DNA of 8,107 nucleotides from Salinicoccus sp. UBA3372 (GCA_002360325.1 DEQG01000032.1:11924-20030); one strand, 5' to 3'. Positions 1 to 7,756 are shown, counted from the stretch's first letter. Translations and numbers: made by a program. The notes: generated by a model from the sequence alone, not told the origin.

Positions 1-848
1 GACAGCATTTCCCCGAGTTCTTTCAAAGAGACCTCCTGATGTTCAATACGGAGTCTTGCTATTTCCTGAAGTCTTTCCGGCAGTTCGCCGATACCTATTT
101 CATTTTCGATCAGCTGAATATTTTCCACCTGGCGCATCGCTGCACTGACGGTTTTATTCAGATTGGCAGTTTCGCAGTTGACCAGTCTGTTTACGGAATT
201 TCTCATGTCGCGGACGATGCGTACATCCTCAAATTTCAAGAGGGCCTGATAGCCGCCGATCAGACTTAAAAATTCGGCGATTTTCTCTGCACCTTTCAAA
301 TAAGTGATATATCCGCGCTTACGCTCGATATATTTCGCATTCAGGTCATAACCGTTCATCAGCTCTGTCAGCACTTTTGCATGTTCTTCATACAATGATG
401 CAATTTCCAGATGGTAGGCCGATGTTTCCGGATTGTTGACCGAGCCGCCTGCTAAAAACGCCCCGCGCAAATAGCTGCGTATACAGCAGTCATTGTTCTT
501 TATTTCATCATTGATGTCGTTTGTAATCATGCCGTCTTTGATGATATTGAGATCTGAAAGCATCTTATGCGTATCTTTCTTGACCCTGCTTATATAGACA
601 TTGTTCTTTTTCAGTTTCATCTTTCTGCGTACGAGCAGTTCGATATCAACGCCGTACAGGTTTTTTATCAGCGAAAAGATTCTGCGTGCTATCGCCGCAT
701 TCTCCGTCTGAACGCTGATGACCCAGTCGCCGTTAAAAAAGCTTAATGCACCGTTCATCTTTATGAGTGCGGACAGTTCACTTTTCTGGCAGCATGTATC
801 GACGTCCACCCGCGTAAGTTCATTTTTCATATCTGATGCAAAAGACAT
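1..848 (-). CDS. whiA: WhiA, DNA-binding regulator (C-terminus cut by window edge)
   Basis: The reading frame starts at ATG 848 and stays open to base 1, giving 282 residues. WhiA is usually about 310-315 residues, so roughly the last 30 are missing. Visible landmarks are the N-terminal domain (start [11 protein letters not shown]), the LAGLIDADG-homing-endonuclease-like core with the motif [14 protein letters not shown] at about residues 127-140, and the beginning of the C-terminal helix-turn-helix (about 257-282, ending at the edge in KELGEML). The homing-endonuclease fold is non-catalytic in this family. In B. subtilis WhiA binds DNA and affects cell division and chromosome segregation; in Streptomyces it controls sporulation septation. 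An ATG at 853 is out of frame and soon meets a stop, so 848 is the start. The Shine-Dalgarno (AGGG, 8 nt upstream) is weak. It is the last gene visible of the rapZ-yvcK-whiA unit, 23 nt after yvcK. Identity is certain; the 3' end is not in the window. Confidence 0.96.
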   Translation of the reverse strand, partial: MSFASDMKNELTRVDVDTCCQKSELSALIKMNGALSFFNGDWVISVQTENAAIARRIFSLIKNLYGVDIELLVRRKMKLKKNNVYISRVKKDTHKMLSDLNIIKDGMITNDINDEIKNNDCCIRSYLRGAFLAGGSVNNPETSAYHLEIASLYEEHAKVLTELMNGYDLNAKYIERKRGYITYLKGAEKIAEFLSLIGGYQALLKFEDVRIVRDMRNSVNRLVNCETANLNKTVSAAMRQVENIQLIENEIGIGELPERLQEIARLRIEHQEVSLKELGEML

Positions 849-860
849 TTCATCAACCCT

Positions 861-886
861 AACTTTGATCTTTAACTTTGATCTTT
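861..886. repeat. 13-bp tandem duplication at the yvcK–whiA junction
   Basis: AACTTTGATCTTT is present twice head to tail (861-873 and 874-886). On the minus strand the first copy encodes the last yvcK codons KDQS, and the junction makes the TAA stop; the second copy lies between the yvcK stop and the whiA ribosome site. With only one copy the frame would still stop at the same place (TAG instead of TAA), but whiA would sit 13 nt closer. It looks like a recent replication-slippage duplication. Confidence 0.85.
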
Positions 887-1867
887 GTTCAAACGATATT
901 GCAGTGTACTGATTTCCGTCAGCGCAATATCATAAATAATTTCCGCAATGACATCATTGTTATGTCTGACTGCACCGTCTTTGTCCACGCTTACCAGGTC
1001 ATCCCTTGTCAGTATGGATACGCCCATTTCATCCAGATGATCTTTGTCGCTCGTCACGAGGGTCATGCCGTTTTCCTTATAATAGTCCGAAATATCGGAA
1101 GTGATATTCCTTTCATTCTGAACGATGTAATCAAACACATTCTCTCCAATATGTTTATTGATCGCTTTTAAATGGTCCGTTGCGGTATAGCCGATCGTTT
1201 CACCGACCTGCGTCATAATGTTGGATATATATACTTTCGTACCTTCTGAGTGGATCAGTGCTTCCCTCATCCCTGAAGGCAGGAGGTTTGGAATGATGCT
1301 TGTATACAGACTGCCCGGGCCAAGCACAATGATATCCGCTTCTTCGATCGCTTCGATCGCTTCCGGTGTCGCTATCGTATCTTTCGGCAGTAAAAACACT
1401 TCTGAAATCTTCTGCTGCACTTTCGGTATATAGCTTTCACCGATGATGATTGAATCATCATGCATGCGGGCAGCAAGCTTCGGGCTGATATTCGTCGAAG
1501 GGATGACTGTCCCCCGGACGTTCAGAATATCACTCAGCTCCTCGACTGCCAGTGCGAAATCTCCTGTCATGTCATACATTGCCGCGAGCATCAGGTTGCC
1601 CAGCGCATGCCCGCTGATCTCATTCTTTTTAAATCTGTATTTGAACAGGCTTTCCAGTTTCGACTCCATGTCTGACAGGGCGGACATCACATTTCTGATA
1701 TCTCCCGGTGCCGGCATGTCAATCTGGTCGCGGATGATTCCTGTGGAACCGCCGTCGTCCGCTACGGAGACGATTGCAGAGATTTCGACCGGATATTGTT
1801 TTAAACCACGTGCCAATACACTGAGTCCGGTACCGCCGCCGATGATCGTCACTCTAACTTTCTTCAT
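872..1867 (-). CDS. yvcK: YvcK / GlmR, UDP-GlcNAc-binding envelope and gluconeogenic growth factor
   Basis: This 331-residue protein belongs to the YvcK/CofD-like (UPF0052) family and is of typical length. The N-terminal glycine-rich motif [14 protein letters not shown] (10-23) is followed by VADDGGSTG (35-43), PGDIRN (54-59), GHALGN (86-91) and [10 protein letters not shown] (182-191), which together form the nucleotide-sugar pocket. Family knowledge: YvcK/GlmR binds UDP-GlcNAc. In B. subtilis it is needed on gluconeogenic carbon sources and for normal cell shape, and it promotes GlmS activity, so it is a cytoplasmic regulator and not a CofD-type transferase. The start ATG at 1867 lies inside the end of rapZ (14-nt overlap), with AAGG about 10 nt upstream as a modest ribosome site, so translation is probably coupled to rapZ. 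The coding sequence ends in a 13-bp tandem duplication that also spans the gap to whiA. A 9-bp DNA tandem repeat at 1342-1359 encodes EAIEAIEE and looks like ordinary codon repetition. Confidence 0.96.
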   Translation of the reverse strand: MKKVRVTIIGGGTGLSVLARGLKQYPVEISAIVSVADDGGSTGIIRDQIDMPAPGDIRNVMSALSDMESKLESLFKYRFKKNEISGHALGNLMLAAMYDMTGDFALAVEELSDILNVRGTVIPSTNISPKLAARMHDDSIIIGESYIPKVQQKISEVFLLPKDTIATPEAIEAIEEADIIVLGPGSLYTSIIPNLLPSGMREALIHSEGTKVYISNIMTQVGETIGYTATDHLKAINKHIGENVFDYIVQNERNITSDISDYYKENGMTLVTSDKDHLDEMGVSILTRDDLVSVDKDGAVRHNNDVIAEIIYDIALTEISTLQYRLNKDQS

Positions 1868-2747
1868 GTTTAACGCCTTCTATAAAAGCATCACGATGCT
1901 TTGCTTTGATTTTAAAATCAAAATAATCGGTCAGATCTCTGCTCAGGCGTTCTGCCAGTGATACAGAACGGTGCTGTCCACCTGTACATCCGATGCCGAT
2001 GACCAGCTGGGATTTCCCTTCTTTCAAATATTGAGGAAGGAGGTACCGCATCATGTCCAATAATTTTGTGTAGAAAATATTCGTTTCCTTGGAGCTCATC
2101 ACATAGTCATAGACCGGTTGATCGAGACCGGTGAACGGCTGAAGGTCGCTGATATAATGCGGATTCGGCAGGAACCGTACATCAAATAGAAGGTCGGAAT
2201 CGATCGGCACACCGTGCTTGAACCCGAAGCTCAGCACATTGACATGGAAGCCGACTTCACCGTCTCCTGTAATCTCTTCAAACATTTTGGAGCGGAGCTC
2301 TTTCGGCTTGAGTTCCGTCGTGTCGATGAGGATATCCGCTCTGTATTTCAATTCATCAAGCAGTTCCCTCTCTTTTTTTATCGCCTGCAGCACATTCATG
2401 CCGTGGTCCAGAGGGTGTGAACGCCTCGTCTCTTTATAACGCGCCACCAGTTTTTCATCAGTCGTATCCAAAAAGATGATTTTAAGTTCGATTTTCTCGT
2501 TGGCAATGATTTTTTCCAGTTCCGATACGAGCGTATCGAACAATTCTTTGCCTCTTAAATCAATGCCGAGTCCGACATTATCCATTCTGCCATCCGTTGT
2601 TTCCATCAAGTCTGCTATTTTGGGTATCAGTATCGGCGGCAGATTATCTATACAGAAAATATCCATATCTTCCAGTGCTTCCAGTGCGACTGATTTACCG
2701 GCGCCGCTCATACCCGTTAGAATGATTAAATTCTTCAATGGCTCCAC
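1854..2747 (-). CDS. rapZ: RapZ / YvcJ, P-loop nucleotide-binding protein
   Basis: This is a 297-residue RapZ/YvcJ family protein, close to the usual 290-303. The N-terminal half is a P-loop kinase-like domain with Walker A GMSGAGKS (12-19), the CIDNLPP motif (32-38), DLRGKELF (63-70) and the FLD..D..L..RYKETRRSHPL block (92-113). The C-terminal domain has the diagnostic GCTGGQHRS (253-261) and HRD (284-286). In B. subtilis YvcJ hydrolyses ATP/GTP; in E. coli RapZ is an adaptor that targets the GlmZ/GlmY sRNAs to RNase E. No GlmZ system is expected in Bacillota, so the RNA role should not be transferred. The frame has an in-frame TAA at 2760-2762 and no ATG before Walker A, so the start must be GTG at 2747. 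The sequence ahead of it (GAACGGGAT) is a poor Shine-Dalgarno. It is the first gene of the rapZ-yvcK-whiA unit, with its own promoter. Confidence 0.96.
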   Translation of the reverse strand: MEPLKNLIILTGMSGAGKSVALEALEDMDIFCIDNLPPILIPKIADLMETTDGRMDNVGLGIDLRGKELFDTLVSELEKIIANEKIELKIIFLDTTDEKLVARYKETRRSHPLDHGMNVLQAIKKERELLDELKYRADILIDTTELKPKELRSKMFEEITGDGEVGFHVNVLSFGFKHGVPIDSDLLFDVRFLPNPHYISDLQPFTGLDQPVYDYVMSSKETNIFYTKLLDMMRYLLPQYLKEGKSQLVIGIGCTGGQHRSVSLAERLSRDLTDYFDFKIKAKHRDAFIEGVKHEES

Positions 2748-2756
2748 ATCCCGTTC
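2745..2756 (-). promoter_or_regulatory. GTG start of rapZ with a weak ribosome-binding site
   Basis: The rapZ frame is closed by TAA at 2760-2762 and the next Met codon lies inside the Walker A motif, so GTG at 2745-2747 is the only sensible start. The sequence directly upstream, GAACGGGAT, pairs poorly with the 16S 3' end. A better GGAG lies just downstream of the GTG, but it is only 3 nt from the next alternative start (TTG at 2738), too close to serve it. Weak initiation at the first gene would limit output of the whole coupled unit; that consequence is inferred. Confidence 0.55.
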
Positions 2757-2761
2757 ATATT

Positions 2762-2805
2762 ATTAACTTTATTTTACATTATAAATGAGTCTAACTAAAG
2801 TTAAT
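2762..2805. repeat. 10-bp inverted repeat in the rapZ leader
   Basis: ATTAACTTTA at 2762-2771 is repeated exactly in inverted orientation as TAAAGTTAAT at 2796-2805, with 24 bp between the arms. The arms lie between the predicted rapZ transcription start (about 2810) and the GTG start, and they flank a TATAAT-like box (2778-2783). With one G-C pair per arm and a long loop, an RNA hairpin would be weak, so a DNA operator is at least as likely. Function unknown; chance remains possible in AT-rich intergenic DNA. Confidence 0.5.
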
Positions 2806-2816
2806 GCCAATATACC

Positions 2817-2845
2817 ATAATACCAAAAATGATTACTTTTTACAA
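2817..2845 (-). promoter_or_regulatory. Predicted sigma-A promoter of rapZ-yvcK-whiA
   Basis: On the minus strand TTGTAA (2840-2845, 4 of 6 to TTGACA) is followed after exactly 17 bp by TATTAT (2817-2822, 5 of 6 to TATAAT). The site lies between the trxB terminator and rapZ, where a new transcription unit should begin. The predicted start is near 2810, giving a leader of about 60 nt. A second perfect TATAAT at 2778-2783 has no -35 at an acceptable distance and is less likely. Confidence 0.65.
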
Positions 2846-2872
2846 TACCCTGGCTCCGCATCCGGTTCACAT

Positions 2873-2908
2873 TAAAAAGAAGACAAAACATCAAATTTTG
2901 TCTTCTTC
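2873..2908 (-). terminator. Intrinsic terminator after trxB
   Basis: A perfect 12-bp stem (2877-2888 pairing with 2896-2907) with a 7-nt loop starts 7 nt after the trxB stop. Read on the minus strand, the 3' arm runs into a U-tract (complement of A residues 2874-2878). There is no T-run on the plus-strand side, so the signal is directional. It separates the hprK-to-trxB unit from rapZ-yvcK-whiA. Confidence 0.85.
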
Positions 2909-2914
2909 AAGTCA

Positions 2915-3865
<951 letters not shown>

Positions 3866-3867
3866 CT

Positions 3868-3933
3868 ATTATATACGCTCTTCCTAAATCACATCACTCA
3901 TATTATAAGCGTTAATAATTCACTTTACATCAA
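3868..3933 (-). promoter_or_regulatory. Possible weak promoter region upstream of trxB
   Basis: The 85-nt gap between the TPR gene and trxB has two perfect TATAAT boxes on the minus strand, at 3902-3907 and 3868-3873. The best -35 for the first is TTGATG (3928-3933, overlapping the end of the TPR gene), but the spacer is 20 bp, longer than the usual 16-18. The second box has no recognisable -35. The region is AT-rich, so such boxes arise by chance. Read-through from hprK may be enough to express trxB. Confidence 0.3.
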
Positions 3934-5351
3934 ATTTGCTTAATGATATCAATGGCCTTGTTCAGCCGGTACGATGTGATTTCAAATTGCTCGGTCGTTG
4001 CTTTTTTCGTTATTTTCCTGCCTTTCGGATATAGATACAAAGTCGCTGCAACGAGAGATGAAACATCTTCATACTCTTTTATTTTTTCATACAGCAGATG
4101 GAATGTATCGATCCATTGCAGACGGTCTTCCTCATTCTCATATCCGACCGCCCTCAATATTTCCAGGCCATTATGCATTTTACCCAGCCTGACCAGTTTA
4201 ACACCCTGGAACAGAAATGTAACATATAATTTTTCATAATCATCCAGCTGTTCAATCGTATCCCACACCGGATGGCCGAGCACAGCATCTTTCGGTTTGA
4301 TCAGGCTGATCTTGTAAAGGCCGAGAAGACGCATATGAACATCATCGTCATGCAGATACACATGCGAGATATCGGATATTGCATCAGTGGCTTCCTGTTT
4401 TATCCACGGACTGTACATTTCACTCACCTTATGGAAATTCTGCATCTTCTGCCAGAACATTTCCGCTTCCGAAGTGTTTCCGATATGATAGCTTGCATGG
4501 CTCAAGGCATGCAGCAGCTGAAAACTTATAAACTGCTGGTTTTTATATAGCGGGAACAATAGCTCATATGACCTGCTGTATTGTTTGAGGAAATTCAGTA
4601 CGAGGCCGATTTTGAACCTGGAGTCGTCATCGAGAGGTTCGACAACTTCCAGCTTTTTCAAATATGACTCATATTCGGACTGCTGCCCTGTGTGGTAGTA
4701 TAGCAGCGTCAGATGACTTAAAGCGTGCATATCGGTTTTATTTTCCTTAAGCAGCATATCCAAAATTTCATAAGCTTCATCGAACTTGTTTAAAAATAAA
4801 TACGCCATCGCCTTCAAGTTTCTGAATGTTCTTTCTTCCTGCAGACTGACCGGTAACATTGATAAATATTCAAGTGCTTCATCTATGCGTGCATTCATGA
4901 AAAGGTGCTGGAATATATGATGGCTGACGAATCGCTCCGACTCCCTCTCGACTTCATCCTCATCCTCGATGGACAGATCGAACATCTTTTCCAGTTCTTC
5001 ATCATATCCCGCTTCCGGGAAGTGCTTCGCATACTCTACTCCAAATAAAAAAGATTTGTTCGGATCGTTTGTTATGACAAACAATTGGCTGAGTATAAAA
5101 TAAAATTCAGCATCATATTGATGCTGAATGAATTTATTGATCAGTAAATATTCAGCTTCAGCCTGCCGTCCGTTTTCAGCTAGTAAATACACATATTGTG
5201 ACAAATAAGCTAAATTATCATTATCTATATCATATGCTCTTTCAAAGCTTTTGAGAGCCTCTCTCTTCTTTTTCTGCTCTATTCTCTTTAATCCCTGATT
5301 GAAGTAAAATGAACCACTTTGATTGAAGGGTATAACTTTTCTTTCAGACAT
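3930..5351 (-). CDS. Tetratricopeptide-repeat protein (YvcD-like), function unknown
   Basis: This is a 473-residue, cytoplasmic-looking protein with no signal peptide or membrane segment. It consists of helix-pair repeats with TPR spacing. Clear examples are at about 15-48 (FYFNQGLKRIEQ...ALKSFERAYDID), 175-208 (LKAMAYLFLNKFDEAYEILDMLL), 209-242 and 243-276. A strongly acidic segment lies at about 119-140. The C-terminal third is less repetitive. TPR proteins are binding scaffolds and no enzymatic motif is visible. A TPR protein next to trxB is conserved in Bacillus (yvcD) and Staphylococcus; I know of no established role. ATG 5351 follows the acyltransferase stop by 1 nt, with an excellent AAGGAG Shine-Dalgarno inside that gene's last codons, so the two are translationally coupled. 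A terminator-like hairpin is embedded at codons 75-82. The TPR call is firm; the partner is unknown. Confidence 0.85.
   Translation of the reverse strand: MSERKVIPFNQSGSFYFNQGLKRIEQKKKREALKSFERAYDIDNDNLAYLSQYVYLLAENGRQAEAEYLLINKFIQHQYDAEFYFILSQLFVITNDPNKSFLFGVEYAKHFPEAGYDEELEKMFDLSIEDEDEVERESERFVSHHIFQHLFMNARIDEALEYLSMLPVSLQEERTFRNLKAMAYLFLNKFDEAYEILDMLLKENKTDMHALSHLTLLYYHTGQQSEYESYLKKLEVVEPLDDDSRFKIGLVLNFLKQYSRSYELLFPLYKNQQFISFQLLHALSHASYHIGNTSEAEMFWQKMQNFHKVSEMYSPWIKQEATDAISDISHVYLHDDDVHMRLLGLYKISLIKPKDAVLGHPVWDTIEQLDDYEKLYVTFLFQGVKLVRLGKMHNGLEILRAVGYENEEDRLQWIDTFHLLYEKIKEYEDVSSLVAATLYLYPKGRKITKKATTEQFEITSYRLNKAIDIIKQI
5105..5129 (-). repeat. Perfect 11-bp hairpin inside the TPR gene, terminator-like
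   Basis: ATTCAGCATCA (5105-5115) and TGATGCTGAAT (5119-5129) form a perfect 11-bp inverted repeat with a 3-nt loop. In the sense transcript the hairpin is followed at once by UUUAUUUUAUA, the shape of an intrinsic terminator. It covers codons 75-82 (IQHQYDAE) and is only moderately GC-rich (4 G-C pairs in 11). It could act as an internal attenuator or pause site, or be a codon-driven coincidence. Confidence 0.45.
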
Positions 5352-5352
5352 T

Positions 5353-5838
5353 TTATCTGCTCCTTATCACAAGTGGATTTCCATGACAGCTCGAATTATC
5401 GGGAATATCCTTGGACACTACAGCGCCGGCACCGACAGTCACATTGCTGCCGATGGTGACACCGGGCAATATTGTGACGTTGGCGCCGATCATCGTGTTT
5501 TCCCCGATATGAACGTCTCCAAGCCTGTATTCATCTACTAAATACTCATGGGTCAATATTACAGTATTATAACCGATTATACTATTCTTTCCAATGTGTA
5601 TCTTCTCCGGATGCATCAGGTCCGGCATCGCCTTGTAGGCAAAAGATACCTTATTTCCCAATTTCATCTTCAAAAATTTGCGGTACAAAAAATGTTTCAT
5701 TCTGGTCGACGGTGAAAAACGGCCGATTTCTATGAAAATAAAGTTCCTGGCAACTTTGAAAACGGAAACCGTCCTGTATAGATTCCACAATGGATTATAC
5801 TTTCCAACTTTGTACCGGGTCGTATTTCTCATGATCAT
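5353..5838 (-). CDS. Left-handed beta-helix acyltransferase (YvoF/maltose-galactoside acetyltransferase-like)
   Basis: This is a 161-residue hexapeptide-repeat transferase. After an N-terminal part rich in basic and aromatic residues (1-75), repeats with the pattern [IVL]-G-x-x-x-x run from about 78 to 150 (IHIGKNSIIGYN, VHIGENTMIGANVTILPGVTIGSNVTVGAGAVVSKDIP) and build the beta-helix prism, probably trimeric. His97 in VILTHEY is a good candidate for the catalytic base in the loop that breaks the helix, and HGNP at 152-155 is the usual closing motif. Donor is probably acetyl-CoA; the acceptor cannot be read from sequence. An acetyltransferase (yvoF) is also found near hprK-lgt in B. subtilis. 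It overlaps the lgt stop by 4 nt (ATGA). A second in-frame ATG at 5832 is better spaced from the AAGGAAG ribosome site (about 10 nt, against about 4 for ATG 5838), so the true start may be two codons later. Confidence 0.85.
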   Translation of the reverse strand: MIMRNTTRYKVGKYNPLWNLYRTVSVFKVARNFIFIEIGRFSPSTRMKHFLYRKFLKMKLGNKVSFAYKAMPDLMHPEKIHIGKNSIIGYNTVILTHEYLVDEYRLGDVHIGENTMIGANVTILPGVTIGSNVTVGAGAVVSKDIPDNSSCHGNPLVIRSR

Positions 5839-6731
5839 TTCTTCCTTTTGTGTTTCTTATTTACGGGTCTGCCTTTTGTTTTCGACTGCTTTTTCCTGCG
5901 TTTGTTATCAGGGTCATAGACACCGTCCACATTGCCGTATTTCGGCGGATTGTAGTTTTTGCTGCGGTAGACCCAGATCGCTATCGCAACGGCTACCGTG
6001 ATTATCGATATGACCTGCGCCGTCCGGAGCACATCTCCGATCATCAGGCTGTCAGTACGCATGCCTTCGATGAAGAATCTCCCGAGGGAGTAATAAATTA
6101 AATAAAGCAGCAGTGTCTGTCCGATCTTAAGTTTCGGTCTGAGCAGTATCAGAATGATGAACCCGATGATATTCCATACCGACTCGTACAGAAATGTCGG
6201 GTGATAATAAGCACCGTCTATGTACATCTGATTGATGATGAATTCAGGCAGCATGAGAGATTCCAGAAAGTTTCTCGTCACTTCGCCGCCATGGGCTTCC
6301 TGGTTCATGAAGTTGCCCCATCTGCCGATTGCCTGGCCGAGAATCAGACTGGGTATGGCGATGTCGGCGACCTGGAAGAAACTCAGATTCTTTTTGTAAC
6401 AATAGACCAGTCCCGCCAGAATACCTCCGATAATTCCTCCGTGGATGGCCATGCCGCCCTCGTTGACCATTATGATCGAAATCGGATCCTGCAGATAATA
6501 ATCCAGGTTGAAGAATACATAGTACAGTCTTGCGCCGATCAGCGAGGAAAGGATGATATAAAACATCAGGTCGATGAACATCCCTTCAGGCATGTTCTTT
6601 TTATCCGCTTCCCTGTTGGCGATCAAAAAGCCGAGAAGCATGCCGAATGCGATGATGACACCGTACCATCTGAGGTCGATCGGCCCGAGGGAGACGATTA
6701 CCGGGTCAAGCGGTTGTATATTAAATATCAT
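5835..6731 (-). CDS. lgt: Phosphatidylglycerol–prolipoprotein diacylglyceryl transferase
   Basis: This 298-residue integral membrane enzyme moves diacylglycerol from phosphatidylglycerol to the lipobox cysteine of prolipoproteins, the first step of lipoprotein maturation. About seven hydrophobic segments are visible. The family signature [13 protein letters not shown] is at 136-148 (R137 matches the essential E. coli R143), HGG at 97-99 (H97 matches E. coli H103), and [10 protein letters not shown] at 219-228 carries the conserved late arginine. The start ATG 6731 overlaps the hprK stop by 11 nt and has a strong GGAGG Shine-Dalgarno (6740-6744) spaced 8 nt. The hprK-lgt pair is widely conserved in Bacillota. 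Unusual is the C-terminal tail after the last membrane segment: about 40 residues, with 276-298 almost wholly Lys/Arg/Asn/Gln (for example [12 protein letters not shown]). It should lie in the cytoplasm and makes this protein longer than the roughly 270-280 residues I recall for B. subtilis and S. aureus Lgt. Confidence 0.98.
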   Translation of the reverse strand: MIFNIQPLDPVIVSLGPIDLRWYGVIIAFGMLLGFLIANREADKKNMPEGMFIDLMFYIILSSLIGARLYYVFFNLDYYLQDPISIIMVNEGGMAIHGGIIGGILAGLVYCYKKNLSFFQVADIAIPSLILGQAIGRWGNFMNQEAHGGEVTRNFLESLMLPEFIINQMYIDGAYYHPTFLYESVWNIIGFIILILLRPKLKIGQTLLLYLIYYSLGRFFIEGMRTDSLMIGDVLRTAQVISIITVAVAIAIWVYRSKNYNPPKYGNVDGVYDPDNKRRKKQSKTKGRPVNKKHKRKK

Positions 6732-7659
6732 TATCCAGTCCTCCGTTGACTTTGATTTGATTGTTCAGACGTTCATTGAATTCTGCCGCTGCATCATATC
6801 CCATATTCTGCAGACGGTAATTCATCGCCGCGACCTCTATGATGCCGGCGAGACTCCGGCCCGGACGGATCGGAATCGTTCTTTTTTCCACTTCAGAATT
6901 CAATATGTTGAGTTTTGTGCGTTCGAGACCTACTCTATCATATGCCTTGCCTTTTTCCCACGTCTCGAGATTGACGTTCAGCATAATTCTTTTTTCAGCC
7001 AGAATACAGCCTGCCCCGAATAACGTCATGACATTTATAATGCCGATCCCTCTGATTTCCAGAAGGTTCTCGATCAGTTTCGGCGCGCTGCCCATCAGGA
7101 CATTGTCCGTCACTTCTTTTATTTCCACGTTGTCGTCCGCAACAAGCCGGTGCCCGTTTTTGACGAGCTCGAGTGCGGTTTCACTCTTTCCGACACCGCT
7201 CTCGCCGGTGATGAGTACGCCGATGCCGTATACATCCATCAGCACGCCATGCATATTCGTTTCCGGTGCGAGTGCCTTTTCCAGGTAGCTCGACAGCTGC
7301 GAATAGAATGTCGTCGTGTTTGCATCAGTGACAAGTAATGGTGTTTTACTCGAGTTGCACGCTTCTATCAGCTCAAGAGGCGGATTGATCTGTCTGGCAA
7401 GCACTATACATGGTGTCTCCTTACGGCAGAGACGGTTGGAACGCTCTTCCCGCTCTTTTTCTGTCAGCATTCTTTCAAAGAAAGAGATTTCCGTCATCCC
7501 GAGTATTTGGACTCTGTCCGAAGAGTAATGTGAAAAGTATCCTCCGATTTCCAGCGCCGGCCTCGAAATGTCATAGTTTTTTATTTCGTTCGTCAACCCT
7601 TCATTCCCGGCGACGACTTTCAATGTAAATTGATCTACGAGTTCATGTACAGTTAACAC
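6721..7659 (-). CDS. hprK: HPr kinase/phosphorylase
   Basis: This 312-residue bifunctional enzyme phosphorylates HPr (and Crh where present) on Ser46 using ATP or PPi and reverses this by phosphorolysis. It thereby sets CcpA-dependent carbon catabolite repression and PTS activity in the cytosol. The N-terminal domain (about 1-130) is of the MurF-like fold. The C-terminal kinase domain has H137, the P-loop GESGVGKS (152-159), the acidic pair DD (175-176), the HprK signature [18 protein letters not shown] (200-217) and RPGR (265-268). All key motifs are intact and the length is normal. The start is GTG 7659: upstream in frame there is a stop at the TAA of TTAACATG and no ATG. The Shine-Dalgarno AGGTGA (7664-7669) is well placed, and the encoded start MLTVHELV matches S. 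aureus HprK (MLTTEKLV). It heads the unit hprK-lgt-acyltransferase-TPR. Confidence 0.98.
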   Translation of the reverse strand: MLTVHELVDQFTLKVVAGNEGLTNEIKNYDISRPALEIGGYFSHYSSDRVQILGMTEISFFERMLTEKEREERSNRLCRKETPCIVLARQINPPLELIEACNSSKTPLLVTDANTTTFYSQLSSYLEKALAPETNMHGVLMDVYGIGVLITGESGVGKSETALELVKNGHRLVADDNVEIKEVTDNVLMGSAPKLIENLLEIRGIGIINVMTLFGAGCILAEKRIMLNVNLETWEKGKAYDRVGLERTKLNILNSEVEKRTIPIRPGRSLAGIIEVAAMNYRLQNMGYDAAAEFNERLNNQIKVNGGLDNDI

Positions 7660-7682
7660 CCAATCACCTCTTGAATTCTCAT
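7653..7682 (-). other. Possible 9-codon upstream ORF overlapping the hprK start
   Basis: On the minus strand ATG at 7682 opens a frame reading MRIQEVIGC and stops with TAA at 7653-7655, so it runs through the hprK ribosome site and past its GTG. There is no convincing Shine-Dalgarno ahead of this ATG, so translation is doubtful. If translated, it would interfere with or couple to hprK initiation. Chance is the simplest explanation. Confidence 0.15.
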
Positions 7683-7708
7683 GTTAATAATAAATTGGCT
7701 TCTCACCC

Positions 7709-7717
7709 ATTATAACA
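7709..7717 (-). promoter_or_regulatory. Extended -10 promoter of hprK, overlapping the upstream terminator
   Basis: TGTTATAAT on the minus strand is a perfect extended -10 element (TGnTATAAT) 50 nt upstream of the hprK GTG. The place where a -35 would be is occupied by the terminator stem and reads GCGGAT or similar, so no -35 is present and the TGn would have to carry recognition. The T and G of TGn are the last T of the terminator's T-tract and the base after it. The predicted transcription start is near 7702, with a leader of about 43 nt. Confidence 0.6.
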
Positions 7718-7746
7718 AAAAAAAGACCGGCATCCGCCAGTCTTTT
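7717..7746 (-). terminator. Intrinsic terminator of the DUF4097 gene
   Basis: An 11-bp stem (7721-7731 with 7736-7746) and a 4-nt loop are followed on the minus strand by eight Ts (complement of 7717-7724). One pair is G·U in the minus-strand RNA but would be a C·A mismatch in plus-strand RNA, which supports minus-strand function. It starts 10 nt after the stop of the upstream gene. Confidence 0.9.
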
Positions 7747-7756
7747 AGACAAACTG

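Noticed and set aside
1443..1461. 9-bp perfect palindrome with a 1-bp centre inside yvcK
   Set aside because: It comes from the codons for the local HDDSIIIG stretch (GAT and ATC repeats), is not near a gene boundary, and has no terminator-type tail.
1443..1961. Plus-strand open frame of 172 codons across the rapZ–yvcK junction
   Set aside because: It lies antisense to two clearly recognised, conserved genes, has no recognisable protein motif and no good ribosome site; it is a shadow of their codon use.
2778..2783. Perfect TATAAT box closer to rapZ as the main promoter
   Set aside because: The nearest -35-like hexamers are 15 bp (TTAACT) or 21 bp (TTGGCA) away, both poor spacings; the TTGTAA-17-TATTAT promoter further upstream is better.
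6201..6749. Plus-strand open frame of 182 codons opposite lgt
   Set aside because: Fully antisense to lgt, whose catalytic motifs are intact; the His/Asp-rich composition is what reverse-complemented membrane-protein codons give.
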